Assembly (NCBI RefSeq): GCF_963576615.1
Contig: NC_088711.1
Span: forward strand, 7,682,869-7,746,868
Source: Watersipora subatra
Lineage: Eukaryota > Bryozoa > Gymnolaemata > Cheilostomatida > Watersiporidae
Reading direction: 5' to 3'
Length of the DNA: 64,000 nucleotides
In this document: one piece after another, positions 47,501 to 64,000 of the stretch
How positions within the stretch are numbered: position 1 is the stretch's first letter
Layout of the letters: each line of letters opens with the position of its first letter
Notes under the pieces: generated by a model
Database searches by the model: none
Told to the model about the DNA's origin: nothing
The model's input: the letters and a program-made list of their open reading frames with translations, nothing else
Position numbers and translations under genes: made by a program

Positions 47501-50500
47501 ATACAAACATACAGTTCACATCAAGGATAACAGAAACTGATGGTGGAGACAACAACTGTCGCTGTATAACATCATTAACTGCGGAGCATTGTAGTAACCC
47601 TTCATGCATCTCTCTCGTAGCCTGTATATAGACTTGACTTTCTGTTCTACAACAAGCATATGATAATAACAATAATAGATTAACTTGAAACATGCCTATT
47701 GAGTGGCCATACTGAATGATTATTAGAATACTTGAGTGTGTGATCATTGCCTCAAAAATCGAGTATAATGGCTGCTTAGCTCACTGCATACAGAGGCTGG
47801 GCATAATTTTAGGAGCAAAGGCTTTGTGATCTTGACTAGACATGTCTTAGCTTAGTGGCAAGGAAACCATGTGCTGTTTACTACATATGAGTTAGATAAA
47901 TATGAAAAGTTGGTCTGCTCTTTTCCAGAGAAGACGATTCTTAATTGTAATATTTGTTGTCAAGTTATCATAACCAAATCAAACTGCTATCCAACTTTGC
48001 TGAAAATTACGATGCAGTGAACAGGTTGCAAAGTTTCCAAAACATAGCTGCACATTTTCAAAGCAGACCTTAAGCTATCGAGAGTTGGATTTAACTTATA
48101 AATAAAACAGATACTGTCGTTTATAGCTTCTTCAAACAAATGAAAATACACAAAACATAATTTAATAGTTTTTGAAATGTTTTTACTAAAAAAGCCATTT
48201 ATACAGGGTCAAACAAATCATGTAAAAAATGAGGCTACAATGATTCCCCTTTAATTATGACAGAAAATTTTGTTTAAAATGTGAAAAGTGGACAAGATGA
48301 AAAGCCTACAGAAGATGGACATTTTCTGTTTGACATACATGTATGTGTCTCTTGAATACATCTGGATATTCTAAAAACTGAGGTTAGAAATGTCAGAAAT
48401 TAATACACTTACATGTAGAAAACTCCAGAATAAAATTGACTCTCGACCAAATTGTTCAGCATTTGTTCATCACCAGATTTAAAGATTATTGACCAAGTAA
48501 TGTTGGCTGGAGGATCAGCGCAGCCCACAATGCATCGCACCAGGTGCTCCTGACCTTCGGTGAGGACGTCTGTGATGTTAATCTCTGGAGTGCATGGTGT
48601 GTCTAAACATTATAGAATAGAAGTTTCTGCTGTGGTCATGAGACAAAACAAGATTACTGATTCCTAGTAAGCCTTTCAACCATGCACTTACCATTGTTAT
48701 CAGTAAATACATGTAAAGTAATATTTATAAAAGCTTAAAAAACTAAAACTGAATTTATATTTTCAAGAATTTTTATAGTCATTCTAAATAAAAATTTTAG
48801 ATTCTAACCGGTGAATTATCAGGAAGTTGATGAGCTATTGAACGTACACCTAGCATTGGTAATCAAGGACTGAGTTGTCTTATTGTAATACTCCTCTAGT
48901 CCAGGTTGGAAGGCGTTGCAGGTGACGAATGCTCCTTGCATTTCTTTACTGATTATGACACCAAGTCGGGCAGAGGCATTGCCAGTCTCATCGCTGTTCA
49001 TCGATATCAGGCTATCTTGAGAGGCATATGTAAGGTCTAGACTTTTTCCCTCCACACCTGTAGACATAGTATTAGCATTACTACTGAATATTTTTTAAAT
49101 GAAAAGAGTAGAATCAAAATTATGAATTGCAAACTACCAACAAGTTAATGAGTAATTTAATGCAGTATTGTTAAAAGTCACTTTTGAAAACTTAAAATGA
49201 AAAAGGAACAGTACTAAAGAGTTTTTTGTAAAAAACTAAACATGAAGCATTCTGACTAACAAAGAAGCTTTGAAGCATCAGCAGATATGCCTTCAGTTGA
49301 TTTTGCCAATCAACCTGCCATTTATGTATTACCTGTGCGGGGGGGGGGGGGGGGGAGGGCGCCGTTAAATTAGCTTGCTAAATAAAAGTGAAAATATTCT
49401 CACTATAGATTGACCATCTGAATTCTGGAGTTGGCTTCCCTCTTTGCACTCTGCACTCCATTGTGTAAATGTCTCCTTCGTCAGCATAAAAGTCTTGTAC
49501 TATAACAGGTTCTGTTGGTGAAACTAAAACAAAATATTCGTAATCACAACTAATATCATTTTATGTGTCTATGACTAGTTGCCATTTCATATCCCCACCA
49601 TAGACCTATTAACTAAACAGTTAGTAATACGCTGTATAGTTAATAGGTCTATTATCCGGACTAACTAAACGCGAAAACATAGTGCCGCTTGGAAGCACTC
49701 CACCTGCTGTGAGCTGAAGTTATTTTGGGTTTGAGAATGTATAGTAGCAATTCCAATAGTTACGACACGTGTCAAGGAGTGTCATTCCAATAGTTACGAC
49801 ACGTGTCAAGGAGTGTCATTCCAATAGTTATGACACATGCCAAGGAGTGTCTTAAGAATAACATATGTTGACAACAAGCAGGACAAAGTAAAATATTATA
49901 TCTAACATATATATATAATGGCATGCTTCTGTCATGGGGTGATCATGCTTGGTAGTGTTCTCTAGTAGAGAAACACACCACCAGGACTAGGTTTTTATAA
50001 GCTACCTTGGGTGGTCCTAACACTTATCAAGGGCTTCTTCTGAAACTGTCAGATTAACCTGAAGGGATACATTTTGCAACACGTCCAGTCTAACAGAACC
50101 AGGTAACCATTTCACTTTGTCCAATGTGCGAAGGACAGAGGCGGATCTTTAACGTGCCCACATTGTCAGTGTGGTACACGGGGTCTTCAAGTTAAGGTCT
50201 AGGTCCAAAAGACCCAGCAATTTAGGGTTGAAAGCTTGCTGAGAGCTTTTTGTCAGATTAGTATTAAGCAGGGCTCGAACCACCAACCCCATGGTTGATA
50301 GTCCAAGATGATACCACTAAGCCAGCCTGATACCCTTCTTACACTATCTTACATGTTATATCAAACATATAACATGTAAGATAATCTCTCACGCGTATTT
50401 TGGTACAAAATACATACTTTTTATGGTTGAACTTACCGTAAACCCTGAGAGACCACATCTGCAGTCTCTCTTCTCGAAATGGAGAGCATTTATAGTAACC

Positions 50501-51994
50501 TTCATCCCCAATGGTAACTCGAACAATTGTAAGGGATGTGGTACTATTCAGCCTTGTAATAGAATACCGTGGGTTTCTAGCATAGATTCCAGTCTTCTGG
50601 GTTCCTAATCACAAGAGCAACACTTACTACTAAACAGAAAAATAAGGTGGATGAAAGTAAGAACAAAGGCTCAGCTTAGTCACAGTTTTCTAAAACAAAA
50701 ACAACTATAGCATTAATCATTAGTTTCATTTATAATTTTGTCACAATTTCTCACAATCATAAAAATTTTGAACTCTATAGTAAAACTTTTGCTTGATAAA
50801 ACACTTCTTACAAAAATTACTAATTATAATAAAAATATTTGACTCTCATTTTAGTGTACAAAATTTGATTACAGTACAAGTAGTAGTACATTGTAGTAAG
50901 GCAACTAGGTCAGATGACTTTGCAACACCTTTGGTCAGTTAATAACACCTGTTTTGTTTCGCAGTAGCATATCTTACCCGCTATACATTCCGAGGACTGA
51001 ACTTACCTGCTATATCTTCTGAGGACTGAAGTTACCCGCTATATATTCTGAAAGCTGCACTCCTTATGTAAACTTACCTGCTATACAGTCTAAAAACAAA
51101 AGTCCTTACACACACTTCTATATACACTATATATATTTCTCAAAGTCCGTCTGCGGATCCGTCTGTAGGTTTTCCGGCTATAGCTATTATTAGAACAGCT
51201 GAGCTGGACAACAATGCAGACTCAAAGTCATGGCTTACCTTCATTGGAAGCCTAACCTTATTAGCTAGCTTAGTGGAGTTTTCCATTGGCAATATGCCAG
51301 GCTACTAGCTTGAAAGGTACAGTTGTTTGACAAAGTTTTAAAACCTTTACAGTTGTTTTTATTTTTCTCTTAATTTATTTCAACTACACGACACACTTCT
51401 CTCATGATATGTACTTTGAAAGTTAGAATGGAAAATGTTGTTATAATTATGTTAAATACAAATTAAATTTCTGTCCAAAAACTCTTCTATTACACGGGCA
51501 AAGCCGCGTGGCACAGCTAGTACTTGCTATATATTCTCTGCACTGCATACCTTACGCAAACTGCAGATAACAACACTGATGAACAAAAACAAGTACCAGA
51601 ATTGAAGTCATTGAAGTTTTAACACATGTATTTGTTTATGAAAAAAGTGTTGAAAGTGTATCTGGCAATTATGTAGTGAAATATTGCCGTCGTGCAGACA
51701 ATTCTACCAAACAGCACATTCTACATAATGTTTACCCATTTGTTAAAATAAACATCCAATATGTAAAGCTCTTAAAGATAAATAGACACATAACTCACCG
51801 AGTCCAACTACTCTATGCAGCTTGAAGTTATATGATGTGTGTTCCCATATCAAAGTGTCATTCTCCATTGGTTTCAGTGTACAGTTAAAGGTCACAGTAG
51901 AATCCAGATAGACAGAGATTGCAGTTAGCCTCGGCAGATAAAGACTGATACAAACATACATGTAGTAGCAAATATTCATCTGGAGTAGTTCCAT
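41501..51994 (-). CDS. Immunoglobulin-superfamily receptor: five Ig, one FN3, TM
   Basis: Twelve exons join in frame to 695 aa: 51994-51799, 50604-50437, 49523-49404, 49057-48848, 48602-48413, 47646-47513, 46115-45908, 44615-44533, 44269-44068, 43644-43553, 42812-42525, 41694-41501. Exon 1 starts with a hydrophobic leader (MELLQMNICYYMYVCISLYLP). Five Ig domains follow, each made of an exon pair, with Cys/Trp/DxGxYxC signatures such as TFNC...DEGYYKC, VSCSI...SDYGVYYC and ISCLV...SDEGRWQC; linkers read VYxxP or YKPV. Exon 11 is one fibronectin III domain (PAECHV...YTFIVCAS). Exon 12 holds the membrane segment (about 655-678) and a basic stop-transfer FRKSKK. The tail continues beyond 41501 but is unresolved. 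The layout resembles nephrin/Kirre or NCAM-type adhesion receptors; orthology is not established. An upstream exon near 52077-52122 looks like 5'UTR. Confidence 0.85.
41695..42376. other. Intron between FN3 and membrane exons
   Basis: AT-rich, phase-1 intron running 41695-42524. Its 5' end (42376-42524) is the 11-bp repeat. Confidence 0.75.
42376..42524 (-). repeat. 11-bp minisatellite starting at the FN3-exon splice donor
   Basis: Minus-strand unit ATACAGTGTGC (or GTGTGG) occurs about a dozen times. The exon-11 donor is GATACA|GTGAGTCGC, exon end 42525. A second exact copy of ACAGTGAGTC occurs inside the intron near 42446-42455. The array therefore begins at the donor and repeats its ACAGTG core in sense orientation. 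Confidence 0.85.
42813..43552. other. IgSF intron with foldback element
   Basis: 43301-43461 is an inverted repeat with about 60-bp arms (outer blocks AGACTAAATCTTACTTGAA and its complement); likely a MITE. The remainder is unassigned. Confidence 0.7.
44616..45907. other. IgSF intron between the two halves of Ig4
   Basis: No recognised element; short TATAGC-rich stretch near 45715-45840. Confidence 0.6.
46116..48412. other. IgSF introns flanking exon 6
   Basis: Introns 46116-47512 and 47647-48412. No repeat family recognised. Confidence 0.6.
49339..49355 (+). repeat. Homopolymer of 17 G
   Basis: Uninterrupted run of 17 G followed by AGGG, in the IgSF intron 49058-49403. Strong G-quadruplex potential on the plus strand. 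Run length may be a sequencing estimate. Confidence 0.85.
49601..49653. repeat. Perfect hairpin, 16-bp arms
   Basis: ATAGACCTATTAACTA and its exact reverse complement, separated by about 21 nt, in an IgSF intron. Confidence 0.85.
49750..49851. repeat. 34-bp tandem repeat, 3 copies, with CACGTG palindrome
   Basis: Unit ATTCCAATAGTTACGACACG followed by TGTCAAGGAGTGTC. Two copies contain GACACGTGTC; the third has GACACATGCC. In an IgSF intron. Confidence 0.9.
50000..50336 (-). mobile_element. tRNA-derived SINE
   Basis: On the minus strand the head has an A box TGGCTTAGTGG and a B box GGTTCGAGCCC at tRNA spacing (50265-50334), followed by a non-tRNA body to about 50000. Inserted in an IgSF intron in the gene's sense orientation. 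Confidence 0.8.
50346..50384. repeat. Perfect hairpin, 16-bp arms
   Basis: ATCTTACATGTTATAT and its reverse complement with a 5-nt spacer, directly beside the SINE and about 50 bp from the exon-2 donor of the IgSF gene. Confidence 0.85.
51130..51525 (-). mobile_element. Dispersed element, inverted relative of 21226-22205
   Basis: Minus strand starts TACTAGCTGTGCCACGCGGC and continues with TTTGCCCGTGTAATA, then the CATATCATGAGAGAAGTG and AAACAACTGTAAAGGTTTTAA block seen at 21.3-22.2 kb. In intron 1 of the IgSF gene. Confidence 0.65.
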
Positions 51995-52076
51995 CTGTAA
52001 TGATAAATCATCTATACTAGCAGTACAGCTGGGGTTTACCGTTTAAAATTGGTGAGAAACTGAAACAATAACTTAC

Positions 52077-52122
52077 CTTGGGAGGCAGTGCTGATGCAGT
52101 GAGTCATAGCGTTACCTGATTG
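52077..52122 (-). promoter_or_regulatory. Probable 5'UTR exon of the IgSF gene
   Basis: Ends in a consensus donor (CCCAAG|GTAAGTT at 52077) and precedes the acceptor TTACAG directly at the ATG of 51994. In the coding frame it contains TGA, so it is untranslated; it includes a short upstream ATG in another frame. Confidence 0.45.
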
Positions 52123-53375
52123 CTCTAAATGATCAAATGTTCAGAAGACGAACGACTTTCTAAACAAACATTTCAGTGGTAATTAGCTAATAAGCACCAT
52201 TTTGAATGCAAATCTGTTCCAAAAAGGTATAGATACACCAAATGCCTTTGCTAAACTGGGTATTACTTGACACAGTCAAGAAAAACAAGTTGAAAAAGAG
52301 GACACACCCCAAGATATTGTCGTTCTATGCAGTTTTTGAGATCATGATGCGCTGTATGATACCAGATTCAACAAATAAGTATGCATACACTCAAACAAGC
52401 CTATTGACGTAAGCTGTAAAGGTCAGAAGAGATTTGCCCTTAATGATCACCAGGATAATACAAAATCTAAAACCAGCAATTGTACACTTATCAAGTTAAG
52501 AGAATACACCTGTAGACTGAATAAACGGCATAATTATTAAAAAATCAGATTCCTAAACCAAGTTTTTACTTCCATCTATGAGCCGATAGAGATATCAGCT
52601 GCTTTAAAATCATTTTACCCTATCTAGCAAGTACATCAATCAACCATTTTCACATCATTTGTCCTACAAAGCAACCCATGGAGATCATATGTATGTGTAA
52701 GGAACTGAATGTCTATAACCACATAAAGTTGAAAGAATTCCAAATTATTTATTGTATTCTCATAGATATAATGCGGATATAACTATTAATTAGTTTGAAG
52801 GGATTTAAAATGTAACAAAGACAGACAATCTATTATTTTGCCATAAATCTATAATGGTCACACACCTCTCAGTACTTCGAGTAGGACAACTGCTTACTCA
52901 GCCATCACAAAGGAAACACCTTTCACAACACATCAGTTTTTTACAAGGTACAAAGTAACGGCTTGCAGAGAACATAACTCCGAATAAGAACAAATCAACA
53001 TGGTGATTGCTTAGAGACAATTCCCAACAAATATATCAGATGTGTGAGTGGAAGAAAAAAATAGTAAGATTAATGAAGTTACATAAAAAACAAATATTTA
53101 GCAAAATGAATCATTGCCATATCTTCTCATTACCCTGTATGTAATTGGGCCATATCGGCAACAATAGGCATCATTCCTACTCCCACTGGTAAATATCTTT
53201 GAAAAGCATGCATTAAAATCAAAATACAAAACTAACAATTTTTCTAATTGCACGCGTAAGAAATAGGTATACAGCATTACAGTTCCGTTCCGCAACGCTT
53301 TCCAGGCTATATCAGTTAGGGAGAAATACAAAAATGAGACGACTCCACTAGCTATGTGTGCAGTCTCGGGTGACT
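52123..53375. other. Intergenic, includes probable Rab10 3'UTR
   Basis: Minus-strand AATAAA at 52748-52753 would give Rab10 a 3'UTR of about 620 nt. IgSF promoter should lie between this and 52122. Confidence 0.4.
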
Positions 53376-63285
<9,910 letters not shown>

Positions 63286-64000
63286 TTCTTACTTCTATCA
63301 ACACCAATTCTGTGTGTCTGAAAGGAGCAAATGATGAGAAGCTATTCACAAGATTGTGAAAAGTGAGGAAACCCAGTTTTCAGATTGTAATGCTAATAGT
63401 CAAACCTTGATACGCAAAGGTAATCTATTAATCAGCAAATATTCTTATAGGAATTCATTAGTACAACTGTAGGCTATTCATCCACAATTAAAAAGCTTTA
63501 TGATGATTACTACATGTATATAGAGCGTTTAAGTCAATACATTACTCAAAATTATATTAAAAGTGATAATGCGCAAAACTAAATTATGTGTAAAAACTGG
63601 ATTAATAAAGCTATAATCAATAACACCGAGTTGATATTGTCACATGCCCTTCATGTTGAAAACATACGAATGGATCTTTATCCTTAGCGATACAGGATCA
63701 GTGCAGTAGGTAGAGATGCTGATAAGGCTATATACAGAGCTAGTCCACCTTAAAATGCTGTCCACTCATTTTAGGTTTATCTCTTAGCATTCATTCTACC
63801 TTTGTTCATTGTGATAATTTCTAGATGGTTTTAAAAATAGTTGTGAAGATGTAGCTTGTGGTTTGTTTTTCATTTTAATTAAAGGAAAGCATTGCCCTTT
63901 TTCAGCACAACTTTAAAATTATAAAATGAAAGTATTAGAACTATAAATGAAAGTATGCTAAGCAGTTGATTATTATTTGAACATCGAAGAATTTAACTAT
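63286..64000. other. Rab10 5'UTR segment and upstream sequence
   Basis: 63286-63317 is probable 5'UTR bounded by the acceptor CTTTCAG. Upstream non-coding exon and promoter were not located. Confidence 0.4.

Overview
The window is nuclear DNA of an AT-rich invertebrate animal: genes with short exons and long introns, consensus GT/AG splice sites, fossil non-LTR retrotransposons, tRNA-derived SINEs, MITE-like foldbacks and many minisatellites. The gene set (somatostatin/allatostatin-C-type GPCR, TINAG-like pseudoprotease, NHL membrane protein, Ig/FN3 receptor, Rab10) is bilaterian. A lophotrochozoan is plausible, but the sequence alone does not fix the phylum.

Layout. 1-17.6 kb: repeat-rich, with one gene, a GPCR (-, coding 3562-4734), and two large minisatellites upstream of it (34 bp, 17 bp). 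17.6-29.1 kb: nine-exon TINAG-like gene (-, 433 aa) whose peptidase domain lacks the catalytic Cys. 29.5-40.7 kb: five-exon gene (+, 375 aa) for a secreted NHL-type propeller with one membrane segment, starting head-to-head 385 bp from the TINAG-like gene. Its last intron (8.1 kb) holds a 6.1-kb 17-bp minisatellite. 41.1-52.1 kb: IgSF receptor (-, 12 phase-consistent coding exons, 695 aa to the end of the membrane exon: signal peptide, five Ig, one FN3, TM). 53.4-63.3 kb: complete six-exon Rab10 (-, 201 aa). All reading frames were joined by checking exon phase by hand.

Most unusual signal: several minisatellites carry a 5' splice-site core and sit in introns in the sense orientation. The 17-bp array at 32.5-38.6 kb begins exactly at the donor of the NHL gene's exon 4, and every unit repeats the -3 to +8 donor sequence ACA|GTAAGTAT, about 358 times. 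An 11-bp array at 42.4 kb begins at the donor of the FN3 exon and repeats that donor's core. A separate 17-bp array at 7.8-9.7 kb carries ACAGTAAGT in the orientation of the GPCR, which has a strong 5'UTR splice acceptor. The two ends of the NHL gene's last intron also resemble each other. This suggests minisatellites seeded by duplication of splice donors. The core and positions are visible in the sequence; the origin and any effect on splicing are inference.

The genes share no obvious pathway. TINAG-like, NHL-TM and IgSF products are all predicted to be extracellular or on the cell surface; Rab10 acts in vesicle traffic.
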